Source: Candidatus Anaerofilum excrementigallinarum
GTDB lineage: Bacteria > Bacillota > Clostridia > Oscillospirales > Ruminococcaceae
Reading direction: 5' to 3'
Length of the DNA: 33,200 bases
NCBI GenBank assembly: GCA_019115305.1
Contig: DXDW01000234.1
Span: 1 to 33,200 of the forward strand
The notes under the pieces were generated by a model, which ran no database searches, was not told where the DNA came from, and saw only the letters and a program-made list of their open reading frames with translations. Position 1 is the first letter of the stretch. Every line of letters starts with the position of its first letter. Made by a program: the position numbers and the translations under genes. Below are positions 15,633-23,197 of this stretch, piece by piece.

Positions 15633-16970
15633 ATGGAACTGCTGGACAAGCTGGAAATCCTGGCCGACAGCGCCAAATACGACGTGGCCTGTACCTCCAG
15701 CGGCGCCGACCGCCGGGGCAACGGCCGCCAGCTGGGCAGCTGCGAGCCGGCGGGTATCTGCCACACCTTTTCCGCCGACGGCCGGTGCGTGAGTCTGCTG
15801 AAGGTGCTGCTCACCAATATCTGCGCTTTTGATTGCAGCTACTGCGTCAACCGCCGCAGCAACGATGTGCCCCGGGCGGCCTTTACTCCCCGGGAGCTGG
15901 CCGAGCTCACCATCCAGTTTTACCGGCGCAACTACATCGAGGGGCTGTTCCTCTCCAGCGCCGTGCTGCGCAACGCCGACTACACCATGGAGCAGATGAT
16001 CCAGACCCTGGAGCTGCTCCGGGGAGAATACGGCTTCCGGGGCTATATCCACGCCAAGACCATCCCCGGAGCCGACCCGGCCCTGGTGCAGCGGCTGGGG
16101 TTTCTGGCCGACCGGCTCAGCGTCAACATCGAGCTGCCCAGCGAAAAAAGCCTGCGGCTGCTGGCCCCCGACAAGGGGAAAACGGCGATCCTGCGTCCCA
16201 TGGGGCTCATCGCCAGCCGGTCGGCCCAGGCGGGGAAAGAACTGGCGGTCTATCGCTCGGCGCCCCGATTTGCCCCGGCGGGGCAGAGCACCCAGATGAT
16301 CGTGGGGGCCAGCCCCGAGACCGACTGCCAGATCCTGCGGCTCACCCAGGGGCTCTACCAGAAATACAGTCTCAAGCGGGTGTTCTTTTCGGCCTATATC
16401 CCGGTTTCGGCGGACAGCCGGCTGCCGGCGCTGCACACCCCGCCGCCCCTTTTGCGGGAACACCGGCTCTACCAGGCCGACTGGCTGCTGCGGTTTTATC
16501 ACTTTTCCGCCGAGGAGATTCTGGACGACAAAACCCCCGACCTGGACCCCTATCTCGACCCCAAATGCAGCTGGGCGGTGCGGCACATGGAGTATTTCCC
16601 GGTGGACGTGAACACCGCCGATCACAGCCAGCTGCTGCGGGTGCCGGGCATCGGCCCCAAAAGCGCCAAACGCATCCTCACCGCCCGGCGCACCGGCCGG
16701 CTGGACCTGGAGGGGCTGCGGCGGCTGGGGGTGGTACTCAAGCGGGCGAGGTATTTTATCGTATGCCAGGGCTTTTCCGGGGCCCGGGGCAGCCGGGAGG
16801 AAACGGCCCGGGCACTGCTGGACCCCGCCGCCTTCGGGCTGGGCTGTCAGCAGCTGAGTATGTTTGAGGCCCCGGCGGTGCAGGCCCTGCGGGGCCAGGG
16901 GATGCCCGCCCTGGAGGCGGCCAAAACAGTGCGGGAGGAGGCAGTTTCATGTCTGGTGAAGGCGATGTGA
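15633..16970 (+). CDS. Putative DNA modification/repair radical SAM protein
   Basis: A 445-residue radical SAM enzyme of the group often encoded next to a DUF4130 protein and, in many genomes, linked or fused to uracil-DNA glycosylase (TIGR03916-type). The cluster-binding motif is Cys64-x3-Cys68-x2-Cys71 (CAFDCSYC) in LLTNICAFDCSYCVNRRSND. Two earlier Cys (37 and 43) are also present. GLFLSSAV, YIHAKTIPGA and VNIELPSEKSLRLLAPDK follow. The last quarter has a helix-hairpin-helix, VNTADHSQLLRVPGIGPKSAKRIL, indicating DNA binding. The reaction is not established. GGGGAGG precedes ATG 15633. The gene overlaps the next by 22 bp, indicating coupled translation. It starts about 40 bp after the repressor's terminator without a clear promoter of its own. 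Confidence 0.93.
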   Translation: MELLDKLEILADSAKYDVACTSSGADRRGNGRQLGSCEPAGICHTFSADGRCVSLLKVLLTNICAFDCSYCVNRRSNDVPRAAFTPRELAELTIQFYRRNYIEGLFLSSAVLRNADYTMEQMIQTLELLRGEYGFRGYIHAKTIPGADPALVQRLGFLADRLSVNIELPSEKSLRLLAPDKGKTAILRPMGLIASRSAQAGKELAVYRSAPRFAPAGQSTQMIVGASPETDCQILRLTQGLYQKYSLKRVFFSAYIPVSADSRLPALHTPPPLLREHRLYQADWLLRFYHFSAEEILDDKTPDLDPYLDPKCSWAVRHMEYFPVDVNTADHSQLLRVPGIGPKSAKRILTARRTGRLDLEGLRRLGVVLKRARYFIVCQGFSGARGSREETARALLDPAAFGLGCQQLSMFEAPAVQALRGQGMPALEAAKTVREEAVSCLVKAM

Positions 16971-17704
16971 TCTATCTGTACGACGGCAGCCTGGAGGGAC
17001 TGCTCTGCTGTGTGTTCGCGGCGGTGGCGGAAAAGCAGCTGCCGGCGGATATCTGGTGCGAGGAGGATGCCTGCCCGGTGTTTTTTGACACCCGCAGCAT
17101 CCCCACCGAAAAGGAAAAGGCCGCCCGGGTGGCGGCCTCCATCCCCCAGAAAATGGGCCCCCGGGCCAAGGAACTGGTGGCCAATGTGTTCCTCAGCTGC
17201 GCCGAGCACAAGGAGCTGAAAATTCTGCGTTTTTTGATGCTGGGATACCGGGAGGGCCACCGGGTGACCCGGATGCTGGCTCATCCCGATGTGGCCCCCC
17301 TCATCGACGCCGAAAAACATCTGCTCAGCGAGGCCCATCTACTGAAAGGCTTCATCCGATTTTCCGACTATGGCCAGCTGCTGGGGGCGGTGATCGGCCC
17401 CAAAAACTATGTGCTGCCCCTGCTGGCCCCCCATTTCTGCGGCCGGCTGGGAGATGAGGATTTCATGATCTGGGACAAGACCCACAAGGCGGTTTTGTAC
17501 CGGCAGAACGGCCGGGCGGGCATCTACGGCATGGAGCAGTTCAGCCCGCCCACCCCCTCCGCTGCCGAGGAGCAGTACCGCCGGATGTGGAAGCGGTTTT
17601 ACGACACCATTGCCATTCGCCAGCGGGAAAACCCGGCTCTGCGCCGGACCCATTGCCCCAAGCGGTACTGGGCTTATATGTCCGAAATGCAGGGCGAAAG
17701 CTGA
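16949..17704 (+). CDS. DUF4130 / TIGR03915-type putative DNA metabolism protein
   Basis: A 251-residue partner protein of the radical SAM enzyme above. It opens VIYLYDGSLEGLLCCVFAA, typical of this family, continues through a long helical central part (KMGPRAKELVANVF, LKILRFLMLGYREGHRV), and carries the DUF4130 core HLLKGFIRFSDYGQLLGAVIGPKNYVLPLLAPHFCGRLGDEDFMIWDKTHK. The end is KRFYDTIAIRQRENPALRRTHCPKRYW. In other bacteria the DUF4130 region can be fused to uracil-DNA glycosylase, which suggests handling of damaged or modified DNA; no such domain or gene is seen here. GGGAGGAGG inside the upstream gene serves as the ribosome binding site. Biochemical function is unknown. Confidence 0.92.
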   Translation: MSGEGDVIYLYDGSLEGLLCCVFAAVAEKQLPADIWCEEDACPVFFDTRSIPTEKEKAARVAASIPQKMGPRAKELVANVFLSCAEHKELKILRFLMLGYREGHRVTRMLAHPDVAPLIDAEKHLLSEAHLLKGFIRFSDYGQLLGAVIGPKNYVLPLLAPHFCGRLGDEDFMIWDKTHKAVLYRQNGRAGIYGMEQFSPPTPSAAEEQYRRMWKRFYDTIAIRQRENPALRRTHCPKRYWAYMSEMQGES

Positions 17705-17725
17705 GCCGGCGGGCGGATTTGGGGC

Positions 17726-17754
17726 TGGAACAGCCAAAGTGTTTGTGGTATACT
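17726..17754 (+). promoter_or_regulatory. Promoter of the cytoplasmic cyclophilin gene
   Basis: Extended -10 TGGTATACT (17746-17754) with a weak -35 TGGAAC (17726-17731), 17-bp spacer. A GGCGGC/GCCGCC hairpin (17768-17786) follows in the leader, immediately before AAAGGAG. Confidence 0.6.
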
Positions 17755-17806
17755 GAAACCAGATTCCGGCGGCGGGACGCGCCGCCTGCAAAGGAGCGGA
17801 AAAAGT

Positions 17807-18280
17807 ATGATCGTAATTGAAATGGAAAACGGCGGCAAGATCCAGCTGGAGCTGGACGCCAAGGCGGCCCCCATCACTGTGGAGAACTTCCTCAAGCTGG
17901 TGAAGGACGGCTTTTACGACGGTCTGACCTTCCACCGGGTGATCCCCGGCTTTATGATCCAGGGCGGCTGCCCCGACGGCACCGGCATGGGCGGCCCGGG
18001 CTGGAGCATCAAGGGCGAGTTTGCGGCCAACGGCTGGGATAACCCCATTCGGCATACCCGGGGCGTCATCAGCATGGCCCGCAGCATGAACCCCGATTCC
18101 GCCGGCAGCCAGTTCTTCATCATGCACCAGGATGCCCCCCATCTGGACGGCCAGTACGCCGCCTTCGGCCATGTGGTGTCCGGCATGGAGGTTGTGGATG
18201 AGATCGCCCAGGTTCCCACCGACTTCCGGGACAAGCCCAAAAAGCCCGTGGTCATCAAGAGCATCAAGGTAGTGGAATAA
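17807..18280 (+). CDS. Peptidyl-prolyl cis-trans isomerase, cyclophilin type (cytoplasmic)
   Basis: A 157-residue single-domain cyclophilin that interconverts cis and trans X-Pro bonds. It matches the bacterial short cyclophilin length and lacks a signal peptide. Active-site segments are present: FYDGLTFHRVIPGFMIQGG (catalytic Arg, Phe and Gln), RGVISMARSMNPDSAGSQFFIMHQDAPHLDGQYAAFGHV. The human CypA Trp121 position is not Trp here, which usually predicts low cyclosporin affinity. AAAGGAG precedes ATG 17807. It has its own promoter and terminator. This is a second cyclophilin in the window; the other (12784-13596) is an exported lipoprotein, so the two serve different compartments. Confidence 0.96.
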   Translation: MIVIEMENGGKIQLELDAKAAPITVENFLKLVKDGFYDGLTFHRVIPGFMIQGGCPDGTGMGGPGWSIKGEFAANGWDNPIRHTRGVISMARSMNPDSAGSQFFIMHQDAPHLDGQYAAFGHVVSGMEVVDEIAQVPTDFRDKPKKPVVIKSIKVVE

Positions 18281-18296
18281 AACGCAGCCCCAACAG

Positions 18297-18340
18297 GGCG
18301 GCCCTTTCTGCCATATCCGGCGGCGGGGGCCGTCTTTTTT
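18297..18340 (+). terminator. Terminator after the cytoplasmic cyclophilin gene
   Basis: GGCGGCCC (18297-18304) pairs with GGGCCGTC (18327-18334, one G-U), then six Ts. Confidence 0.8.
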
Positions 18341-18361
18341 GTCCCAAAAAGGGAGCTTTGA

Positions 18362-18391
18362 AAAATATTGCCGCCAAAGCTGCAATATTTT
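18362..18391. repeat. AT-rich 10-bp inverted repeat upstream of the lipoprotein gene
   Basis: AAAATATTGC (18362-18371) and GCAATATTTT (18382-18391) are perfect arms separated by 10 bp. It lies 50 bp before the lipoprotein start and could be an operator or an mRNA leader hairpin. No clear promoter was found beside it. Confidence 0.6.
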
Positions 18392-18441
18392 GCCCGGTTC
18401 CCGCGTCTTACTGGGTGAGAGAAAAAAGGGGAGGGACTGGA

Positions 18442-19674
18442 ATGAAATGCGGAAAAGCTGCGGGTCTGGCTCTAGTGCTGGGTCTGTGTCTGCTGGCCGG
18501 CTGCGGCCGGCAAGGGCCGGTGTGGCAGCTGACGGTGGGCCAGGACACTTTGCTGGCCGACGCCGGGGGCCGGGAGATCTGGCGGGGCAGCGGCCAGGCG
18601 GCCCGCAACGAGTTCGGCTGCTATCTGGTCACGGAATTTGCCGACGGCCAGCCGGTGCAGCAGCTGTTCAGCCGCCAGGGGGAACTGCTGGCCAGTTCTT
18701 TGCCCGGGGAACAGCTTTTGCAGCTGGGCCCCGACTGGATCGCCCGCCAGAAAATGGGGGAATACTGGCGTCTGCCCATAGACCAAGAGGAATACCGCTT
18801 CCAGAGTTTTTATATCCAGCCCGACGGCAGTCTGCTGCTCTGCGGCCTGGAAGGCGGGGGCAGCCTGCTGCTGGACGCTGATGGCGCTGTGGCCGCCCGG
18901 TTTGAACAGGATGTGATCTGGCCCCTTTCCGAAGCCCCGGGCTGGTACGAGACCCCCGACGGCGAGCGCACTGCTTTGGTGGACAGCCAGGGCCAGCTGC
19001 GCTATCACCAGGTGGAGCGGATGGTGGGCCAGGGCCGGGCGCTGCTGCGGGCCGATGAGGGCTACCAGGTGGTGGAGCTGGACACCGGCAAGGTGCTGTA
19101 TACCGGCAGCGAGGCCTGGCGGCTGTATCTGGACGGGCTGCAGGTTTCCATGAAGGGGAGCGGCCTGCGCATTCCCACCCCCCAGGGCAAGGAATCCGCC
19201 TCCTACCTGGACAGCTGGGCCTGGCAGGGGCGCACCGCCTATTATCTGGCCGCCGCCGACGGAGACAGCCAGTATGTCTGGGACGCCCAGGGCGGGCTGC
19301 TTTTTGCCGCCGAGGCCTGGGACTGGATGGAACCGGTGGAGCCGGGGCTGTTTCTGCAAAGCGACGGAGACACCATCCGGATGCTGGACGAGACCGGCGC
19401 CGAGCTGTGGCGGCGGGAGGGCTACCAGAGCGTCACCTTCCTGGACGGGGAGAAGACGGTGCTCTGCTGCGCCCGGGGCAGCGTGGACAGCCAGGAGGCG
19501 GCTGTGCGCATCCAGTACGACCTGCTCTCTCTGGAGGGGGAGCTGCTGCTGGAAGGACTGGACGCCGTCTACGACGCGGCCCCCGAAGGGGTGGCGGTGC
19601 GCCGGGGGGATACCGTGGGCATCGCCGACTGGAAGGGCAACTGGAAGTATTTCTGGGCCGACAAAGACCAATAA
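18442..19674 (+). CDS. Lipoprotein of unknown function with beta-propeller-like repeats
   Basis: A 410-residue predicted surface lipoprotein. Residues about 1-21 are a signal with LLAGC lipobox. The rest has no family I can name. It is rich in short beta-strand/turn units of the type DGxLLL, SxGELLA, DxxGxLRY, ETGAELWRREGYQ and DWKGNWKYF, which resemble WG/kelch-like blade repeats and suggest a propeller-like extracellular domain. The start was set at ATG 18442 because GGGGAGG lies 7 bases before it; an upstream in-frame ATG at 18358 lacks a ribosome binding site and sits over the inverted repeat. It is monocistronic. The partner gene and ligand are unknown. Confidence 0.8.
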   Translation: MKCGKAAGLALVLGLCLLAGCGRQGPVWQLTVGQDTLLADAGGREIWRGSGQAARNEFGCYLVTEFADGQPVQQLFSRQGELLASSLPGEQLLQLGPDWIARQKMGEYWRLPIDQEEYRFQSFYIQPDGSLLLCGLEGGGSLLLDADGAVAARFEQDVIWPLSEAPGWYETPDGERTALVDSQGQLRYHQVERMVGQGRALLRADEGYQVVELDTGKVLYTGSEAWRLYLDGLQVSMKGSGLRIPTPQGKESASYLDSWAWQGRTAYYLAAADGDSQYVWDAQGGLLFAAEAWDWMEPVEPGLFLQSDGDTIRMLDETGAELWRREGYQSVTFLDGEKTVLCCARGSVDSQEAAVRIQYDLLSLEGELLLEGLDAVYDAAPEGVAVRRGDTVGIADWKGNWKYFWADKDQ

Positions 19675-19687
19675 AATCAGCGCAAAA

Positions 19688-19734
19688 GCGCAAAAAAGCG
19701 GGGGCAGCCTGGTGGGCTGTCCCCGCTTTTGCGC
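19688..19734. terminator. Bidirectional terminator between lipoprotein and DUF815 genes
   Basis: GCGCAAAAAAGCGGGG faces CCCCGCTTTTGCGC, with an inner CAGCC/GGGCTG pairing. The A- and T-runs on each side serve both converging genes. Confidence 0.85.
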
Positions 19735-19742
19735 AGTGGAGA

Positions 19743-20933
19743 TTATTCGTGCTGGGCCTTGAGGCTCTGGATGAACTGCTTGGCCACCCGGGGACTGCGG
19801 CCCCCGTGGCGGATGGCGTGGGCCTCGGCCCGGGTGTCCAGCTGGGTCTGGTCCATATCCAGCTCGTAGAGCTTGGCCAGGTCGTGGACGATGGAGAGAT
19901 AGGCGTCCCGGTCGGGGCGGGAATAGGTGATGGTCAGGCCGAACCGGGCCGAAAGGCTCATCAGCTCCTGCATGGTGTCGGCCAGGTGGATGTCGTCACC
20001 CTCCCGGTCGCTGAGGGTCTCCTTGATGAGATGGCGGCGGTTGCTGGTGGCATAGACCGTCAGATTGGCGGTGCGGCCGCTGACGCTGCCCTCCAGAATG
20101 GCCTTGAGGGCGGCGAAGTCGTCGTCGTTGGTGGAGAAGGAGAGATCGTCGATGAACAGAATGAACTTGAGGGGATTGCTGCCCAGAGAATCCACCAGAG
20201 AGGGGATCTGGTACAGCTGGGATTTTTTCACCTCGATCAGCCGCAGGCCCTGGTCGGCAAAGGCGGCGGCCACCGCCTTGACGGTGCTGCTCTTGCCGGT
20301 GCCGGCGTCGCCGTAAAGCAGCACGTTGGCCGCCGGGCCGCCCTCCAGCAAAGTGCGTGTGTTGTCGATGACCTGCTGGCGCTCCTGCTCGTAGCCCGAA
20401 AGCTCCTCCAGCCGCTGGTGGTCGGGATATTTCACCGGGCAGAGAGCCCCATCCTTCACGGTGAAGGTGGAGTAGCGGGCGAAGATGCCGTAGCCCTTGC
20501 GGGGCAGTTCCTCCAGCCGGCGGCGGTAAAATCCGGCGCAGTCCACCGCCGAAACCTCCCACCGGGGCAGGTAGGCCGGGCTGCCCAGGGCCTGCCACAG
20601 CCCTTCGCCGTCAAAGGCGGACAGCTGCTGCAAAAATTCCAGCTCGCTGGCCAAAGTGGCGTCCAAAGTGGGGGAGGGCCTGCCCTGGCAGAGAGCCAGC
20701 ACATAGAGGTTTTCGTTTTCCGCCATCTGCTCCAGCAGGTAGTCGGTCCAGTTCACCGTATGGCCGAACAGCCGGGCGCAGAACTCGCCCCAGGCTGCCG
20801 TGGCCTGGGCGGGGGCTGCCTCGTCGGCGGCCAGCAGAGCGTCCAGGGCCTGGAACACCGGGTCCTGCAGCAGGCCGCGGAAGATCACCAGCGCTCCCAG
20901 GCGCATACGGAGTTGTTGCTGCATCGCGATCAT
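19743..20933 (-). CDS. DUF815 family AAA+ ATPase
   Basis: A 396-residue ATP-binding protein of the DUF815 family. Residues 1-185 are a helical N-terminal part ending in FTVKDGALCPVKYPDHQRLEELSGYEQER, a conserved lead-in to the ATPase. Walker A is G208DAGTGKSS215, Walker B is FILFIDDLSF (Asp262-Asp263). The family-specific LKAILEGSVSGRTANLTVYATSNRRHLIKE includes the sensor region, then LSARFGLTITYSRPDRDAYL. The C-terminus has the helical AAA+ lid. The cellular role is unknown. I chose ATG 20933 because GAGAGGTG lies 10 bases upstream; the frame continues upstream without coding character. It is transcribed from 21062-21034, divergent from ilvA. Confidence 0.92.
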   Translation of the reverse strand: MIAMQQQLRMRLGALVIFRGLLQDPVFQALDALLAADEAAPAQATAAWGEFCARLFGHTVNWTDYLLEQMAENENLYVLALCQGRPSPTLDATLASELEFLQQLSAFDGEGLWQALGSPAYLPRWEVSAVDCAGFYRRRLEELPRKGYGIFARYSTFTVKDGALCPVKYPDHQRLEELSGYEQERQQVIDNTRTLLEGGPAANVLLYGDAGTGKSSTVKAVAAAFADQGLRLIEVKKSQLYQIPSLVDSLGSNPLKFILFIDDLSFSTNDDDFAALKAILEGSVSGRTANLTVYATSNRRHLIKETLSDREGDDIHLADTMQELMSLSARFGLTITYSRPDRDAYLSIVHDLAKLYELDMDQTQLDTRAEAHAIRHGGRSPRVAKQFIQSLKAQHE

Positions 20934-21033
20934 ACAATTCACACCTCTCTGAAAAACGCCGCCCCGCCGGGCGGGGGACATGCCGGAAAAGCCGGGCGCA
21001 GAGCCCTTTTTTTTCGGCTGATAGATTGGTTTG

Positions 21034-21062
21034 ATTGTAGCATACCGGGCCGGTGAATGCAA
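21034..21062 (-). promoter_or_regulatory. Promoter of the DUF815 gene
   Basis: On the minus strand, TTGCAT (21062-21057) and TACAAT (21039-21034), 17-bp spacer. Confidence 0.7.
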
Positions 21063-21070
21063 TCTGCCCC

Positions 21071-21100
21071 TTGACAAAGGCCGCGGCCCGGTGGTATTTT
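21071..21100 (+). promoter_or_regulatory. Promoter of the T-box/ilvA unit
   Basis: TTGACA (21071-21076) and TATTTT (21095-21100), 18-bp spacer, only 8 bp from the divergent -35. Confidence 0.7.
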
Positions 21101-21106
21101 TATACA

Positions 21107-21430
21107 AAGCACAAATGCGAAAAGGCCGGGTTTTCCCGGCACACAGCAGGGTCCGCCCTGCGGGAAAAGCAGCTGCAGAGAGCCGCCGGTTGGTGCAAGG
21201 CGGCGCTGCTGCCCGCGCCGGGTCATCCCCCTGCCAGCAGCCGTCCTCAACCGCCTTGCGGGCGCAGTAAGGGCGGACGGAAGGGCCCCGTTACCGGCCG
21301 GCGTGTTCCCGCTTTTCCGGGGACGCGGACGAGTGGCCGCTTTGGGCGGCAAGCAGAGTGGTACCGCGGAGAACTGTTTTGTACACAGGCTTCGTCTCTT
21401 GCAGATTCGGCAGGGGACGGGGCCTGTTTT
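21107..21430 (+). promoter_or_regulatory. T-box riboswitch (probable isoleucine type)
   Basis: The leader reads the charging state of a tRNA and controls termination before ilvA. The T-box sequence AGAGTGGTACCGCGG is at 21355-21369, differing slightly from the usual AGGGTGGNACCGCG. Stem I can be drawn: GCAGGG/CCCTGC at the base, GCGGG/CCCGC above the specifier loop, GCAGC/GCTGC, then the distal AGAGAGCC...GGTTGGTGCAAGG element. The 3' side of the specifier loop contains ATC at 21225-21227, an Ile codon, which fits threonine dehydratase as the first step to isoleucine. The terminator is a long hairpin from ACAGGC (21385) to GCCTGT (21427) with inner GTCTCTTGC/GCAGGGGAC and a short T-run. The specifier assignment is inference from loop position. 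Confidence 0.88.
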
Positions 21431-21470
21431 GGCATACCGCCCCGAAAAACAAAAAGAGGAGTGGAAAAGT

Positions 21471-22664
21471 ATGCTTACCCTGGACAAGATCTATCACGCC
21501 GCCTATGTGCTGCGGCAGGTGGCCCGCAAAACCGATCTCATCGCCGCCCCGGCTCTGGCCGATGACTGCGAACTGTACCTGAAAACCGAAAACCTGCAGG
21601 TGACCGGCAGCTTCAAGGTGCGGGGCGCCTATTACAAGATCAGCCAGCTCAGCGAGGAGGAGAAGGCCCACGGCATCATCGCCTGCAGCGCCGGCAACCA
21701 CGCCCAGGGTGTGGCCCTGGCCGCCGCCCGCAGCGGCATCGAGAGCGTCATCTGCATGCCCGACGGCGCGCCCATCAGCAAGGTGGAAGCCACCAAGGCC
21801 TACGGCGCCAAGGTGGAGCTGGTAAAGGGCGCCTACGACGATGCCGCCGCCCGGGCCCAGCAGCTGCAGAAAGAAAAAGGATACACCTTTATCCATCCCT
21901 TCGACGACGACGCCGTCATCGCCGGCCAGGGCACCATCGGTCTGGAGATCCTGGACCAGCTGGCCGATGTGGATGCCGTGCTGGTTCCGGTGGGCGGCGG
22001 CGGCCTGGTGAGCGGCGTGGCCTTTGCCATCAAGCAGCTGCGCCCCCAGTGCAAGGTGTACGGCGTGCAGGCGGCGGCAGCCCCCAGCATGCGGGATTCG
22101 GTGGCCGCCGGGGAGCAGATCACCCTGGACAGCGTGTCCACCTTTGCCGACGGCATCGCCGTGAAGCATCCCGGCGACATCACCTTTAAAATGGTGAACG
22201 AGTATGTGGACGGGGTGGTCACCGTCACCGAGGACGAGATCGCCGCCGCCATTCTGGCCCTGATCGAAAAGCAGAAGATGATTGCCGAGGGCGCCGGCGC
22301 CGTGGCCGTGGCCGCTGTGATGTTCCACAAGGTGGAGCTGGCGGGCAAAAAGGTGGTGGCTCTGGTCAGCGGCGGCAACATCGACGTGACCATCCTCAAC
22401 CGGGTCATCACCCGCGGCCTGGTGATGAGCGGCCGCAGCGCCACCCTGGTCATTGCCCTGGAGGACAAGCCCGGCCAGCTGCAGGGCGTCAGCGAGATCA
22501 TCAGCCGCTGCGGCGGCAACGTGGTGCAGGTCTACCACGACCACGCCGACCCCAACATGGCCATCAACAGCTGCTATCTCCGCATCGGCCTGGAAACCCG
22601 GGATCACGCCCAGGTCCAGCAGATCCGGGACGAGCTCACTGCTGCCGGCTTCAAGCTGGTGTAA
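21471..22664 (+). CDS. ilvA: Threonine dehydratase (threonine ammonia-lyase)
   Basis: PLP enzyme that deaminates threonine to 2-oxobutanoate, the committed step to isoleucine. The 397-residue protein has the fold-type II core: KTENLQVTGSFKVRGAYYKI with the PLP Lys, ACSAGNHAQGVALAA (substrate loop), PVGGGGLVSG (phosphate-binding glycine loop) and EGAGAVAVAA. A single ACT-like domain (residues about 325-397, VIALEDKPGQLQGVSEIISRCGGNVVQV) follows, which gives the ~400-residue form with one regulatory domain and not the longer E. coli IlvA. AGAGGAG precedes ATG 21471. The T-box with an Ile codon argues for a biosynthetic role over the catabolic TdcB role. Confidence 0.95.
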   Translation: MLTLDKIYHAAYVLRQVARKTDLIAAPALADDCELYLKTENLQVTGSFKVRGAYYKISQLSEEEKAHGIIACSAGNHAQGVALAAARSGIESVICMPDGAPISKVEATKAYGAKVELVKGAYDDAAARAQQLQKEKGYTFIHPFDDDAVIAGQGTIGLEILDQLADVDAVLVPVGGGGLVSGVAFAIKQLRPQCKVYGVQAAAAPSMRDSVAAGEQITLDSVSTFADGIAVKHPGDITFKMVNEYVDGVVTVTEDEIAAAILALIEKQKMIAEGAGAVAVAAVMFHKVELAGKKVVALVSGGNIDVTILNRVITRGLVMSGRSATLVIALEDKPGQLQGVSEIISRCGGNVVQVYHDHADPNMAINSCYLRIGLETRDHAQVQQIRDELTAAGFKLV

Positions 22665-22679
22665 TCCACGATTTGCCTT

Positions 22680-22728
22680 CCCCCGCACAGCCATGGGAAA
22701 TCTCTCCCACTGTGCGGGGGATTTTTTT
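22680..22728 (+). terminator. Terminator after ilvA
   Basis: CCCCCGCACAG (22680-22690) pairs with CTGTGCGGGGG (22710-22720), then ATTTTTTT. Confidence 0.92.
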
Positions 22729-22739
22729 GTTCCCACCTG

Positions 22740-22768
22740 TTGACATATCTGTTTATATTGTATATACT
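22740..22768 (+). promoter_or_regulatory. Promoter of the gntR-ABC operon
   Basis: TTGACA (22740-22745) and TATACT (22763-22768), 17-bp spacer. Confidence 0.85.
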
Positions 22769-22777
22769 ATATATACA
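22759..22777. promoter_or_regulatory. Palindromic operator over the -10 of the gntR-ABC operon
   Basis: TGTATATA-CTA-TATATACA has perfect 8-bp arms and covers the -10. Its position and form fit autoregulation by the YtrA-type regulator encoded next. Confidence 0.75.
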
Positions 22778-22815
22778 CAGTAAACTTGCAAGAAACTCTG
22801 TGAGGTGACACCGAA

Positions 22816-23196
22816 TTGAATCTGAACATCAGCAATTCCTCCGGCCAGCCCATCTACGACCAGATCTGCGAGCAGATCAAAGCCATGATCCTGACGGGCC
22901 AGCTGGGGGAGGGGGACGCGCTGCCCAGTATGCGCCTGTTGGCCAAGGAGCTGCGGATCAGCGTGATTACCACAAAGCGGGCCTACGAGGAACTGGAGCG
23001 GCAGGGCTTTACCGTTTCGGTGCCGGGCAAAGGCTGCTTTGTGGCGGCCAAGAACACCGCTTTGGTGCGGGAAGAACATCTGAAACGGATAGAACAGCTG
23101 CTGGATGAAGCGGTGAGGCTGGCCAGGCTGGCGGGGATTTCCGACGGCGAGCTGGCCGAAATGCTCACGCTGCAGCTGGAAGAGGAGCAAAAATAA
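22816..23196 (+). CDS. GntR family regulator, YtrA subfamily
   Basis: A 126-residue transcription regulator. Residues about 1-75 are the winged helix typical of GntR: SGQPIYDQICEQIKAMILTGQLGEGDALPSMRLLAKELRISVITTKRAYEELERQGF. A short helical C-terminal part (residues about 85-126), which is too small for a FadR or HutC ligand domain, defines the YtrA group that controls adjacent ABC transporters. The start is TTG at 22816, supported by GAGGTGA 7 bases upstream and by the family N-terminus beginning right there. The ABC ATPase starts 1 base after its stop. It probably represses its own operon through the palindrome at 22759-22777 and is released by an unknown signal, in this group often cell-envelope antibiotics. 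Confidence 0.94.
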   Translation: MNLNISNSSGQPIYDQICEQIKAMILTGQLGEGDALPSMRLLAKELRISVITTKRAYEELERQGFTVSVPGKGCFVAAKNTALVREEHLKRIEQLLDEAVRLARLAGISDGELAEMLTLQLEEEQK

Positions 23197-23197
23197 A

